64,000 bases of DNA, from assembly GCA_013399855.1 (NCBI GenBank), contig VXAY01002371.1:1774367-1838366 (forward strand). Direction: 5' to 3'. This document shows, in pieces, positions 13,694-25,690 of this stretch (position 1 is the first letter of the stretch; each line of letters opens with the position of its first letter). Position numbers and translations under genes: made by a program. Under the pieces are notes generated by a model that did not search any database, was not told the origin of the DNA, and saw only the letters and a list, made by a program, of their open reading frames with translations. This DNA is from Oxyruncus cristatus (Eukaryota; Chordata; Aves; Passeriformes; Cotingidae).

Positions 13694-15597
13694 AGTGAGC
13701 TGCAAGAAAATGTCAAATTTTACATTCAAAGAATTGGAGTATGGTTTGACAAGGTAGCTAGGGATGAATTAAGTTTTTCACTGTTGAAATGCATCTTCCT
13801 TCCTTCCCTTGCTTTTGCTGCTTGTTTGAACATGTTCAGACTTGTAAGACTTGTCTGGTATTACTTCAACTGATTCAAATATAGCACAGTGGAAAAAATT
13901 ATATTTTTTTTGTTGTCGTTCTAAGTTGTTGTTTGTTTTCTCTTTAGCAAATTCCAACCTTTTACCTTCTAGTTAGATGAATGCCAAAACCTGCAGTAAG
14001 TCTGGGCAGCAGGGAAGGAGCAGAAGAGAAAGGTGGAAGACTTATGAACAGGAATTAACCTTTCATCAAGGCAGGGTGCTCATTTGGTTCAGACACAGTG
14101 TAAAACCATGCCCTAAATTGGTGCTTTGTAGGCAAGAATCACTGCAGCTGCAGTTCTGTATATGTTCAAGATGAGGAGACAAGCAGAGCTGTGGAGATGT
14201 GCAGAGCATGCTTTCTGTCACACAGTGCTATACCTGTCAGGTCCTGGAGTTTTCAGTTTGATTTCCACCCTGAATTTAAAATCCAGCATCTTCAGCATAC
14301 ATATATAAACAGGCCTTTAACACCCACAAAGAGGAATTGTATCCTTAATCTTTAGAGAATTGAGATTGAAGGCTTTTCTTCTCCTGTCCAGCTTGTAGTA
14401 AATAAATAAACTTTCTGCTAGCTTTTTTTCTATAGTCTGGGAATAATCTGTATGAGTTATTATGCCTATTCTTTTTTTTAATATATGGGATACTCTTGGA
14501 AAGTTAGCAGCAGCTGGTATTTAAAGTGAGTAACTGTGAGAGGTTATGCGGTAAACTTTAGTTTCTCATTTAAAACTGCTCTGCATTTCAGTGTTAAAAT
14601 TAATCCCTTATGGAAAAATAAATGTTTCCGAGCAAAAGATTGAAATAGCTTGTTATGGGGTCCCAAGGGAATCAGCACTTAATTTAAGTGTATTCCAGGG
14701 AGCCTAGTTTCCTGTGCAGCCCTTGCTGCCAGGAGGCAGTGACTGTCAGTGGAGGCCTGAGTCTCTTGGCCAAAGGAGGTAAGTCTCCTTTGAAGGAAGG
14801 TAGTGTGAATTGACTGCTGCTGTCATGGGTTATGATGGCAGGGTATTTTAATGTAAATCTTTGTTTTCAGCTGACATTTTGTTTTTGTGAAGAAGCTGAA
14901 AATTTACAGGAGACTTTTTTTTTCCTCCAAAGAAATTTATATTAGGAAAGGTTGCAAGCTGTAGAGCTTCAGTACTGCAGCTTGAAGGGTACGTGAGTGG
15001 AACCAGAAACCACATTTATAGCATATTTCTCTAGGGATGCTTGAGCAGGTGGGCTGCTCTCCCATTCATGTTTGGAGAGTCTTCTACTCAGAGAGTCTCA
15101 AGTGAATAGCAATCTACTGTGAAACATAATGTCATATAATCTGCTTTCTGAGAATAAAGCTTATTTTGGTCAGGACTTCTTGTGGAAGAAAACCCACTAA
15201 ATGTGTGAACCTTTTATCCTAAGAAGCCAGGACTGCCATATCTGCTGGTTCAGTCAAAATCGTGTATTGGTGGTCAACAATCAAAAATCTCCAGTGCCCA
15301 GACCTCTGCAGGGCAGAACTGCCCTGGCACCTTTCTTTAGCAAAGGGTGAAAAGTACATATTGCCAATTAGCTTATGGTCCTTTAAACTGAGCGGTAACA
15401 CCTCACAACAACAACATAAAACTTTGATTACCAGTGCAAAGTATTTTCTTCATGGGATGAAAAATGTTCAGCCTTAACCTATTCATGTGTCATTTTCTAC
15501 TGGACTTTGTGTCCAGCAGTGGTAGCAGAGAGTTCCTGTGTTGCATGACATCTGAGAATGCGTCAAAAGAAAAATGAACAGGAAAACTCCCTCTGTT

Positions 15598-15645
15598 AGG
15601 AGGCGGGGGGGGAGGGGCAGGGGAGGAAGAAAAGGGGAAAAAAAC
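15598..15645 (+). repeat. G-rich/purine tract with G-quadruplex potential
   Basis: The tract includes GGCGGGGGGGGAGGGGCAGG followed by GGAGG and AAAAGGGG. Its G runs satisfy the simple four-run G-quadruplex pattern on the + strand, within about 30 nt. It stands out in an AT-rich intron. Confidence 0.8.
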
Positions 15646-18600
15646 TATCTGTTACATTCCAAAAGAAGTCATAATAATGGAAGTTCACTTCGAATAATTG
15701 CCAGAGTCAGAATGGACAAACATCTGGCTTATTCATCCCTAGCTATACTAACAAAAATATGATATCCTGTTAGAAAAATCACTGATCATCCTAGTTTATT
15801 TTGGCAGTTTTGCACCTTGGTATTTTTCCCTTAAATAAGAACATATCAGTACTTTACAGCTAGCATGCCTCCAACTCCAGGTTCACAGTTCATGTGCTTC
15901 TGTGACTTTGAACTCTTCTTTTCCTGAGTTTACCAGCAGACAGCTGCACCAGAACAGAGATGTTTATATGTGGGGAGTAAATGGCAACTTGCAGCTCAGA
16001 TTTTCCATTTCCTTTTACATTGTTCAGGAATCCAGGCTCACAATTTGTGTCCTAAAGCTTTGCATCTGACTTGGCCTTCCATAGTACAAATGTTTTATTC
16101 TGACATTGATTTGTTGATAGAAAGGGCTGACTAGGGAGAAGCTACTTTCACTAGAAATTACCCTCAGTATACATGAAGTTCAATTATGGGTGAAATAGCT
16201 TTTTAAGAAAATATTCTAAACATCACTTTGTGTAAGGCTTTCAAGCACTATGTAGATGTGAGACTAACGTGGAACCACTTTATGCAGCTTCAACACGATA
16301 GATGTATTTTTACATGGAGAAAAGTTACATTTTGTGTTAAGAATGATGATAAAATCTGATTATATGCTTAAACCATGACACTGTATTTTCACTATTGTCA
16401 TGTGTAGGTGGTTCCCAGATGCGCTTGGCAAGGCAGTAATTACATGAAGGAGGTTGTGATAATTATAAACAAGAAACAAAACCATCAGAGTGATTTATTC
16501 ATTTACCTGAACCCTGAAGTGGAATTACAGACTCCAGTGAAGAGTTTGTTCTGTCTTCACACCACCCGACAGACTTGTCTCTATTGTCTAATTTCACATT
16601 TATGGGCTTTTCCTTTCCCTTTTGTACCTCATTTTTATATTTGGGGTTCGGGCTCTGAATGAAAACTAACAATGATTTTGTAGCAGAAATGAGTGAAGTA
16701 GATGTTATGTAAGTGATCTGCAGAAAGACCTTTAGTAATGGTGTGTTTTGCCTGCTGTTGTTTTGAAACAAGATTCCGTGGTTACCCTGATGTGTTAAAA
16801 CATGCTAGCTTTTGGTCACCCTGCATGCAAGTTTTATGAGAACAAATTATTTGACCGTATTGGATAATTTTGGTGCAGGTTACTTCTGATATATATGTGT
16901 TGATGCCAGGTTTGACCTGTGGCCCACTATTAAAAGTAATGTAATGGGATTGCACTGCTGATACATGAAACTTTAATTTTTAATCTTCATTCCCGGTGTT
17001 CTTTATGATACTCGGGCTCTAAAATTGAAGTGTAAAATCAAACAGCAGAGTATTTGTAGAATTAGGTTTTGTCCTTTATATCACCACATAGTGAGAGAGT
17101 CTCGAGAGCCCTACTTACTGAAAATTACATTCGGAAAATAATCTTTTAGAACTTGTCCAAATCATCATTGTGTCTTGTTGATGCAAAAAGGGGATTCAGA
17201 ATGCAAAGAAGGGCCTGCAAGTGAAGTATCCCTGATCTGAGTCTACATATGTTTGCCGTGGGATTGTGTTCTTAGGCTGACCATGCAAATGCCTGTGTGT
17301 TTTCTGTGAGCCTGCTGAAGGCAAATCAGTTACCTCTTTACTTTCACTAGAACTGCTTTAGAACTCTGTTTGTGCCTGGGAGATGAAAGCAAGCAGTTAA
17401 CATCATGCTGATATCTATTACAAACCCCCCTACCTGCTTGCAGGGCAGCAGCCCAGGTAGCCATGATTCATGGGGGTGGAAAAAGGCCACTTGGCAGGAG
17501 ACAGGATAAATAGATATCCAGGGAGGGGAGCTGAAACTCGGCAAAAAACTGTGTAGGCAGGTAACAGTGGTTGTGTTATAAACTTTTCTTCAGTTGAGGT
17601 ACAGCAGATCACAACTGCTTAAGTAGATGTTTGTTACCCAAAATCTATGTCAGGTAACCTGTAATCTATAATTGTCATGTGTTAACAAAGTATATATGAG
17701 AAATCATAACCAAAATAAATGGCCCAATTTCTGTTGTTACATTTAAAGTGATTATTAGCTGGTTTATCTCATGATCTCTAAATGTAAACTAGCTTGAAAC
17801 TTCCTATTCATAGTCTGTGTTTTTCATTGGCGTTTTCATTTGAAAGCAGGAAACAATCTGAAAGTAATTGTATCAAGTGTTTCAGCACAAAGATTTTAAA
17901 TTATAATAGCTTGGCATATTATTCTATCTTCTTACTATTCCTTGGAGGAAATAAAATGGAGTTGCAACTTTCATCCAGGCAGCTTTTCTACTACATCCTG
18001 TTTCCTTCCGCACACTGGAGAAAGCACTGACGTCTCCCCTTCCTCTGCTTCCAATGAAAAAATTGTATTCCCAGTGTTGTAGCACATGCTCTGGTGAAAA
18101 CTGGTGTTGTGTTAGCTTTTCAGATGTCAATACAGTGTTTGGGTTGTTTAGGCAAATGTGCATTTTGCCCTCCCTATCAAAGGAACGCATTGCAGAGAAC
18201 AGACAAATATGCACAGCTGCTCAGATAGGTGGCCCCCCGCACAGCTCTCCTGGCCATTTGCCCTGGCTGCCTACACTGTCCAAAGGGTGGCTTGTACCTC
18301 CCCGAGAGAACCATGAAGTTCTGTGTGAGCAGTTGCTGTATTTACTGGGAGGCTGACATCTCTGCTTTTCTCCTACTGAAAGGCAGATTTGCAATCCCCC
18401 TTTCTCTGAGGAAAATTGACCCTTGAAAAGGCTTGGCATGAAATGGATTAACTCCCTGGAAACTTTGTTTGGAAATGTTAGGAGACTGCTATGTATGTAT
18501 GCTGGCAGTCTCTGGAAGAGACAAATTATTTTCCCACCCTCTCAAGCACTTGGTAGTTTATCTGTTGTTTATATTAAGGATTGATCATGGTTATATATTC

Positions 18601-20302
18601 CTGATTCAGAGTTCTCATTAATCACCCTATGCCACATAAGAGATTGGAGAAGAAGAATAGGGGTTACTGGAAAGCAGAAATGTGATCCCTGGCTCTGCTT
18701 TTAATATGACTTATCCTGACATTAGCTTTGCTCCAATGAATTACTGTGTTTGTGTAAATCTCTTTTTTTTTTTTTTTGGTTTCCACGTTTGGTATGTCTG
18801 TTTTTCTCAGGGCTATTCGGAAAAAGATGATATACTTCTTACAATGACTTAGGAGAATGTTAATCATGATACTTGCCATTTTACTATTTCAAGAGGTCCC
18901 TGCCCCCCTCAGCATGCCCACCCCCTTGTTTGCTAATGCTTGCTTCCTCTCCCAACCCCAGCAGCCATTTCCTCCCTCAGAGCAGATCCATGCAGGCAAT
19001 TGTTTAAGCCTGTGCAAAATGAAGAAGAGGTGGAAAAGGACCAGTGGGGTGAGGACAAATGACCAAAGGCTGTGACTTTCTAAAGTGCATCAGCCGCCAA
19101 CAGGTACTTTCTGCCACAGCAACAGAGCAGATCTGTACCTCCTTCTCCTCCTTGACCCTGCTAAAGGTTTCCAGTCCTGGAATGTTCGATCAACTGTTGT
19201 GGTCACTTCCCCTCCTAAGCATGGGAGACAAAACTGCTGGCACGAGGGGAAGTGAAGGGAATTTATGGTTTTTACAAGTTGATGATGAGGGTTATAAGAA
19301 CACGTTACCAGCCCTGCTTGGAGTCCAGTCAAGAAGCCTCTGGAGCAAGTATTTTCCCACCCTGACTTGTCAGCCTGAAAGTCCCTTCACATCTTTCAGA
19401 GGCATGCATTGAGCCCAATTCATTAGTGTGTTCTGGTGGGAAATTGTTGCATTGCAAAATTTTCAACCAATGGGAGATTTAATCCCTTGAATTTTTTTAT
19501 TTGCTTTGTGCTTGTGTTTGTCTAATAAAAAGAAATTATTTGGATTTTAAAAGAAGCAATTGAAATAATTGCTGTGTGATAGAGCAAATTCTCTCTGAAG
19601 AGACTGATATAATTTAATACATATGATCTTCTCTTTATTTGTAGCTCCACTGAAAATACTTTCCCAGGTGTATCTTGATTCTGGACAGATTTTTCTCTTG
19701 GGTTATGTTACATTTATGTCTGCCTTCTTTGGTGCAAAATCCCATTATTAAATTCACTGTTTAACAGCATATTGAATACTGTGACTATAACTGCTGGTTT
19801 GTGTTTATAATTAAACATTCTTTCCACAAAAGCAAGAGATGACCAGAAGTTCTGCCAACTGAGAAGAATTTAAGTCCATTAGTTGTGATGAAAACACATC
19901 TTTAGTGAAATCAAAGGAGGAGAAATAATATAGGGAAGTCTTATATCTGAGAATTTGCAAATATTTTAAATTTAATTGCACAGAAACAGTGATTTTAGAG
20001 GACTAGTTTTTTTTGAATACTTTGATTCAAATTAATTTAGATTGCTTGGGTTTTTCCCCACCATGTGACTACTTTTGATGACATATTGTACGTATCGAGA
20101 ATAAGAGAACTTATTTCTGAGTTGGGAATAAGTTTTTAATCAGACTCAGTAATGTAAATAGACCTCTATTTGAAAGTTCATTCAAAACTGAGTACTGGTG
20201 TGTATTTAAGTGCACTGTATGCTAAAGTAGAAATATTCCCCTGTGCTTTACCAAAAGCATGTTTAATGTGTGGTTTTGTTTTGTTTTTTTAATGTTTAAC
20301 AG

Positions 20303-20442
20303 TAACTGAAGCTGGCTTTGGTGCTGACATTGGGATGGAGAAATTCTTCAACATCAAATGCAGAGCGTCTGGCTTGTTTCCCAGTGTGGTTGTACTTGTT
20401 GCTACAGTGAGGGCTTTGAAGATGCATGGAGGTGGGCCAAAT
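20303..20442 (+). CDS. MTHFD1L: MTHFD1L coding exon A (formate-THF ligase domain)
   Basis: This exon encodes part of mitochondrial 10-formyltetrahydrofolate synthetase, which interconverts formate, ATP and tetrahydrofolate with 10-formyl-THF, ADP and phosphate. In mitochondria it mainly runs toward formate release. It is 140 nt: TA completes a split valine (or isoleucine) codon, then 46 codons follow. The translation starts [20 protein letters not shown] and contains [12 protein letters not shown], which fits the second formate-THF ligase signature (VATxRxLKxHGG). The acceptor is a T-rich tract plus TTTAACAG and the donor is AT|GTAAGT. The upstream intron is phase 1 and the downstream one phase 0. 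RASGLFP follows the MTHFD1L rather than the MTHFD1 pattern. The exon has no stop or frameshift, and family identity is very secure. Confidence 0.97.
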
Positions 20443-22138
20443 GTAAGTTTTTGCACCTTTCTTGGAAAATAAAATTGTTACTAATATTTGAAATAAGTAA
20501 AATATCTTGATTTAAGAAATACTTGGGGTAGCCTATGGGGCAGTATTTCAATAACCCTTCTGAGATACCTCATTATATAGATGTTACCTCTAAAGTTAAT
20601 GCAGGAAAGGCACAAATGAAAGAAGAGGGATGGAAGAGCTCTGAAGAATTACTGTATCTTGCTGAGCTAAGAAAGTTTGTTCACGTGAAGAAAAAAAAGC
20701 TGTAAGAGATAAATATCTATATGTTTTTTCCTGCTTTTTGAAATAGCATTTTAAAGTGCACTGAAGTAGTCACAGGCTGGGAAATCTGGCAGCTGAGGAG
20801 GAATGAGAATGAATTCAGGTTGCAGTGTGTGAGTGGAAGTAGAGAACATTGTTAATAAAGGTTTGAGATTTCTTTCACTCCAATAATGGATACCCATTAC
20901 CCCTTCTGTCCTTTTATTTTGCTCAGGTTAATTTCCTCAGAGATTCTGAAGTAACTGATAAAATTTTGCAAATGTTTTCCTGGTGTACCAAAAGCCACCA
21001 GTGTATCATTTTTTACTATTTAAGCCATGAAGAGACTTACATCAATTACTAATTTTAGAATTGCTCCTCAATCATGCAGTCAGATCAGACTCTGCTAACC
21101 AAGTAGACAGACACTGAAATTTACTCCTGGAAACACTTTCATCTGCCCAGCAGCACGCTAGAGAGTAATGCTGCCAGGGAAACAGTCTCACTAGGTGAAA
21201 ATACCAGAGCTCTTTCCACAGCCAAAAAATTTCAGAATGTATAGTCTCCCTTTCAGCTAAACATCTCTAAGAGTTAAAGCTGAGCTGTCCTTTTTCAGTC
21301 TTTCAGGTTGATATAATTACAGGATTTTCTGTCATTTTAGTCTACTTCTAATGCACCTTTTCTTTATTTTTAATTACATGCTTCCATTCCTTACAAGGCA
21401 GGTATATTGCCACACGTGTTATCATTCAATCTAGCAAAAATAGGACTTAAATATGTCTTAATAACTGTTTCCATTTTTCTCTGAGTTGCGTCTTTAGAAG
21501 TTTAAAGCTTTCGTTTGTTTACAAACGCAATGCATCATCACAGAGGCATGTAGAGTACCAGATACATTTACTGGGAGGTTAACTATAAAATGGACCAGTG
21601 CTAGAGACAAAAGTGAGTAAGTCCAGTGCCTGGGATTGATGTATGTAGTCCTTGGAGACTCAGTATAGTATCCCGGTGATACTCTTTGCATGTATACCTT
21701 TGTGCTTTCCAGCAAAGTAAATTACTTGCATGCAGTTCCTTGCCACAGTCAGCAATTACAGGACACTAAAAGATGATGTTTCTCTTCTGGTTATCTGTGT
21801 TGCTGTTATTTCTTCAGCCAGATGTTGGAAGTTCCTGTCCATTGTCTTTGTTCTGCTGGTGTCCTGTAACAACATGTAGAATGAAATCCAATTACCTCTC
21901 CTTTAACTGCATCTTTTGCAACTAGTTGCTGAGTCACTACCTGCATCTTGCTACCCAAATACAATAGGAAGTGTTGGTATTCTTTGTGTACTGCTGAAAT
22001 AAAACAGAAGCTGCAGACAAGCTATGATGTTGTGTGCAATGTGTTAATTGGCAGTATAGAAAGTAGGCAAAAGTGCATTTCAGACCTTCTAGGGTTATGA
22101 CGAGTGTCAGTCTGTGATGACTTTGTTTTTTATCCCAG
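20443..22138 (+). other. MTHFD1L: Intron between exons A and B
   Basis: GT-AG intron of 1,696 nt, phase 0, with donor GTAAGT and acceptor TTTTTTATCCCAG. It holds ordinary AT-rich unique sequence. No recognisable mobile element or RNA gene was seen. The minus-strand open frames that overlap it have no support. Confidence 0.9.
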
Positions 22139-22180
22139 GTAACTGCTGGTGCCCCCTTAAAGAAAGAATACACAGAAGAG
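22139..22180 (+). CDS. MTHFD1L: MTHFD1L coding exon B (42-nt microexon)
   Basis: A very short exon of exactly 14 codons, translating VTAGAPLKKEYTEE, between TATCCCAG and GTAAGA. It continues directly from GGGPN of exon A into NLQLVADG of exon C, in phase 0 at both ends. The same stretch is present in the human protein as VTAGVPLKKEYTEE by recall, so this is a constitutive part of the ligase domain and not a cryptic exon. The LKKEYTEE wording separates it from cytosolic MTHFD1. Skipping it would remove 14 residues without shifting frame. It is too short to stand out as an open frame and was found by looking for the missing segment. Confidence 0.96.
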
Positions 22181-23228
22181 GTAAGAGGAACGGTTATAAA
22201 ACTTAGGAGAAGTTTGTTTAAAGGAACAAAATAATGTGGCTTATGGAGAATCAGAACTTCTTGTTCCTCTGGCTGGATAGTGTGCAGCTTCAGGTTTGAC
22301 AATAGCATGCTCTAATACTGACATTCAGTGAACATCTTTAATAGGTACTGCCAACAAGTAAAGCTGTCTCATCCTCCCTCAGCTCCTTTCTGTTATCCCT
22401 CTTGGATGTGTTATTTGTGTGACTGCATGATGGATTGTAGTGAGGAACTGAGCTAGCTGAAAAATAACCTTTTTTCAGTAGTTTTTCTGGGACCACTAAA
22501 TTTTCAGATTGATCAGCATACAGGCATTTATAGAAGGAAGAGAGCAGAATGGTGTAGGGGTCAGAGACATTCCCTGAAAATAATGACAGCATAACCTGTT
22601 CATTAAATGAGTTAAATCTGTGCTTCACGTTTGGGCTTGAATAATACTCTTCAAACAAGTGTGAGTTCTACTGGTTTGTTTTCTTCGTCATTTCACTGTA
22701 GCCACATTCTGGTCTTCTGCTTGTATGAAGCTAAGGATATGTGTTTTGTTACAACTAAGACAAGGTCTACAAAGCGTGAGGTAAAAGAGTAAATTAGTAA
22801 ATCCAGTAATGTGCTTTTATCTGGGATATGTATGCATATATAGATTAAACTATGTATCTAACACACCTGGATGTCAATCCCCACCCCACTACTGTAGTTT
22901 TATAAACTTCGCAAACAAGAGACTAACAGCTCTTTCATAGTCATGACAAGCAACCAGTCAGCAGCTGTACCGTCTTCTGATGTCCCAGAAGAGCGCAGTG
23001 GTTTCATGTACAAACTTTGTACACTGCTAGTTACTTAAATATGTCTGTTGCTTATTAGTTGAAATAAGAATTAATAAGGGCAAAAATTCTTTTGTCTGGA
23101 AGCTTTTCACTTGCCCGCAACTGTCATGATCAACATTGTTTTGTTCACTTTAACTCATGGAAAATTCTTTGGCTGGAGAAGACTTTATGTATGTTACCAT
23201 TTCCATTAATTTTTATTTAATTGCACAG
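22181..23228 (+). other. MTHFD1L: Intron between exons B and C
   Basis: GT-AG intron of 1,048 nt, phase 0, with donor GTAAGA and acceptor TTAATTGCACAG. It is unique AT-rich sequence with a small inverted repeat (GTACAAA and TTTGTAC near 23010-23022). No gene or mobile element was recognised. Confidence 0.9.
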
Positions 23229-23329
23229 AACCTCCAGCTGGTAGCTGATGGCTGCTGTAATCTACAGAAACAGATTCAAATTACTCAGCTCTTTGGAGTT
23301 CCTGTTGTGGTTGCTCTAAACGTCTTCAA
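23229..23329 (+). CDS. MTHFD1L: MTHFD1L coding exon C
   Basis: A 101-nt exon with 33 full codons plus AA of a lysine codon completed by exon D. The translation runs NLQLVADGCCNLQKQIQITQ, then LFGVPVVVALNVF and the split K. The segment LVADGCCNLQKQIQITQLFG is the clearest evidence for the mitochondrial paralogue: as I recall, MTHFD1 reads quite differently here while mammalian MTHFD1L is nearly identical. GVPVVVALN corresponds to a hydrophobic core strand of the formate-THF ligase fold. The acceptor is TTGCACAG and the donor AA|GTAAGT, giving a phase 2 downstream intron. The reading frame is clean. Confidence 0.97.
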
Positions 23330-23748
23330 GTAAGTCTATTCTTTGATTATTCTTGTGAATAAATACACAGTTAAAATTTCTTACTTTTCTTGTTTTTTAA
23401 ATCAGCAAATTTTGGCATAAAGAAAAGAAGCTGTTAAAAAATTTCCATTTTTCATCATGAATATAAAGATATTTAACTCCTTAGCTTGTTCTGAAGGTTT
23501 TAGAACCAAAAAAAAGTACATATTATTATAGAACTGATAATCTTCCATGCTAATTAGCTATAACAATTACAGAGAGTTTTCTTGCAACATGTAAATACGT
23601 ATACTATGTATAAATGCATTATGTATATTGCACAATTTCTATATAGACTTGCTTTACCATTGCTGATGGTGGAATAAGGCTAAATTTATAAGGTTATAAA
23701 AGACAACTAATTAAACCAAATAATGAGATGGAATTGTTTGCTTGGCAG
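23330..23748 (+). other. MTHFD1L: Intron between exons C and D
   Basis: The shortest intron in the window, 419 nt, phase 2, with donor GTAAGT and acceptor GCTTGGCAG. It is AT-rich with no recognisable insertion. Confidence 0.92.
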
Positions 23749-23926
23749 AACTGACTCTCCTGCTGAGGTTGATCTTGTGTGTAAGATTGCAAAGCAGTCT
23801 GGAGCATTTGATGCTGTACCCTGCAATCACTGGTCAGCTGGTGGTAGAGGAGCAGTAAAATTAGCTCAAGCTGTGGAAAAGGCGGCCAATCAGAAAAGCA
23901 GTTTCAAATATCTCTACAGCTTGGAG
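23749..23926 (+). CDS. MTHFD1L: MTHFD1L coding exon D
   Basis: A 178-nt exon. One A completes the split lysine codon and 59 codons follow. The translation begins TDSPAEVDLVCKIAKQSGAF, continues DAVPCNHWSAGGRGAVKLAQ and ends FKYLYSLE. The stretch GAFDAVPCxHWSxGGxG is a conserved part of eukaryotic formate-THF ligases. The tail NQKSSFKYLYSLE sits in a region that varies between species. The donor is GAG|GTAAGA. Reading on past the donor meets TAA in the intron after nine codons, so the splice is needed. This exon precedes a 13.3-kb intron. No broken codon was seen. Confidence 0.97.
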
Positions 23927-24239
23927 GTAAGAATTTTTTTTTTTCTTTAATGAAAGCATTCTGCATCAGAATCGGATTTAAAACAAGAAGAACATTGCAA
24001 CCGTTATCCAATAGACTTGGAAAGGAACTTGCCTTGGTTTAAAATCACAGAAGCTGCAGAGAACAATCTGTGGCTTGTCTAATCAGAGAGCAGGATACTT
24101 GCTGGTAATGACTGTTGTTTAGTGCACTGAATGATGTTTCTGATACTTTCACATTTAACATAAAAGTATGTATATAAATGGACGTTCACAAATTGAGAGA
24201 CTTCTCCACAAAGATCTCACAGTCATGGTGTTTTTCCTG

Positions 24240-25690
24240 TCAGTCAGCTAAAATGAAATATAGTTGCTGTCTCACAGTGATGGGTACTGCACCACGTTGT
24301 GGCTTCCTGAAGCGTTGGCTCTCTGTATGAGAAGGATGTAACAGGTAGCAATGACCTTGCTCAGCCTGTACATCTGCCCAGCCCAGCCAGGTCAACACAG
24401 AGAAAAAGCACTGCCTTTGCCAGCACCTACTCACACAACACAGCTCTCAGATGAACCTGAAAAGCAGAGGTGACCCAGTTTTAATCAAGCTACAGGCTTA
24501 ACCAGATTGGAGTCTGCTAGTATAATATGGCACACAGAATATGCGGGTCACTGCTGCCGTTGGCCCTAAATCCTCAGTCTACCCAGGAACAGCTCCCAGT
24601 CCCCTTGCCTTGCTCCAGCTGATGGCACTGGAGTCCACAAGCCCCTGAGTTTCATGGCTCACTCCAGCTGCTGGCACTCAGACATTTCCTCCTGCTCTCT
24701 AACGCTCATACATACATGTACATACACACACATCTAGAGCAGAGAGCGTACCTGCACAGAAGGGAGTCAGAAATGAGAACAGAGCATAGACTGTGGTCCT
24801 CAAGCACAGAGCTCAGCTAGTCAGACTACTGACAAGGCAGACACCTTTACACCAAACTGGTGCCTTCTTCCTCATTTCACTAATTTTCTTCCCTACAATT
24901 GTTCCTTTTCGATCTACCTTGATTACTCCATTTCCCCATCTTTGCTCCTTCTGCTAAACAATCTTTACACATTCCCATGATCCCCTTCGAAAATCCCATC
25001 ATCAGGTTTATACCGTCCCAAAACCCGCTTGTTCATACATCCCATAGAGTCATGTGCTGCTGTAGGCAATCACTTCCTTTCATTTACAAAGTTTTCTGAT
25101 CAAAGAGTCTCCCCATTGACTCACCTTGGTGCATTTCACACCAAGGACAGTAGTCTCATGTTCCCCTTGGATAGGAAACAGGCAATTCAAAGCATTCTAC
25201 TTTTCACTGATTAGGTTTTTCCAGCAATTACATTGCTGGGGTTCCTCCACCTATCATTGTTCCTCTGATCTTTGCCGGGGCTTTGTGTCTAATTTGCTTA
25301 GCCGTTAGATAACCTAACAAATGATAGTGTAGTCCAAGTTTCAATCCTTTGTCTGCCAGAGATAGTGGCTCTTTTTCCATGTCTTGGAGACTTGGTTATT
25401 GCAGTTGTCTGCAAGGTAACATTGCAGCATTGTGAGCTGTCAAGAGGAGTAGCTTGCAAAGAAGGCCTGCTTGGGCCCCTGGAAGCTCCATGCTGGAGTA
25501 CCACCGTGGTGGCAGAACATTTGGAGGGACGTATCGCCAAAAAGGTTATACAAATAATTTCTCGGGACCTTCCTAGCTATCCAAATGTGGGTGGGTTTAA
25601 ATCTGGGCAGCCAAACAGACTTCTCTGGCTCCAAGGCTTTGGAGCCAATTTGACAAGGGCTGTCAGATTTCAGATCCTGTGCCCTAATTG
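24240..25690 (-). mobile_element. Possible endogenous-retrovirus-derived block (uncertain)
   Basis: This block in the 13.3-kb intron is richer in GC than its flanks and on the minus strand has phrases that remind me of avian ERV LTRs (for example GACTGGGAGCTGTTCCTGGG at about 24607-24588). It also has several adjacent 60-110-codon open frames at 25298-25691. I could not define TG...CA ends, target duplications, a primer-binding site or a protein domain. It may be an old LTR with a scrap of internal sequence, or simply unique intron DNA. Boundaries are approximate. Confidence 0.25.

Larger units (their letters stand above)
1..20302 (+). other. MTHFD1L: Intron of MTHFD1L upstream of first visible exon (partial)
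   Basis: No exon could be supported in this stretch. The intron ends at the TTTAACAG acceptor just before 20303. I looked for the residues that precede the first visible exon in the family (the segment ending GEEGFV) and did not see them. The window opens with AAGTAAGT, which resembles a splice donor, so the preceding exon may end exactly at the left edge, but two bases cannot prove it. Contents are AT-rich sequence (strongest about 1850-2000), T runs, a (TA)n(GA)n microsatellite, a G-rich tract, an E-box-containing inverted repeat near 5080 and a palindrome near 13680. Open frames here are short and lack gene-like features. Confidence 0.75.

Noticed and set aside
21937..22308. 123-codon minus-strand open frame overlapping exon B
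   Set aside because: It runs antisense across intron and exon with no family signature. Its length is within chance for 64 kb.
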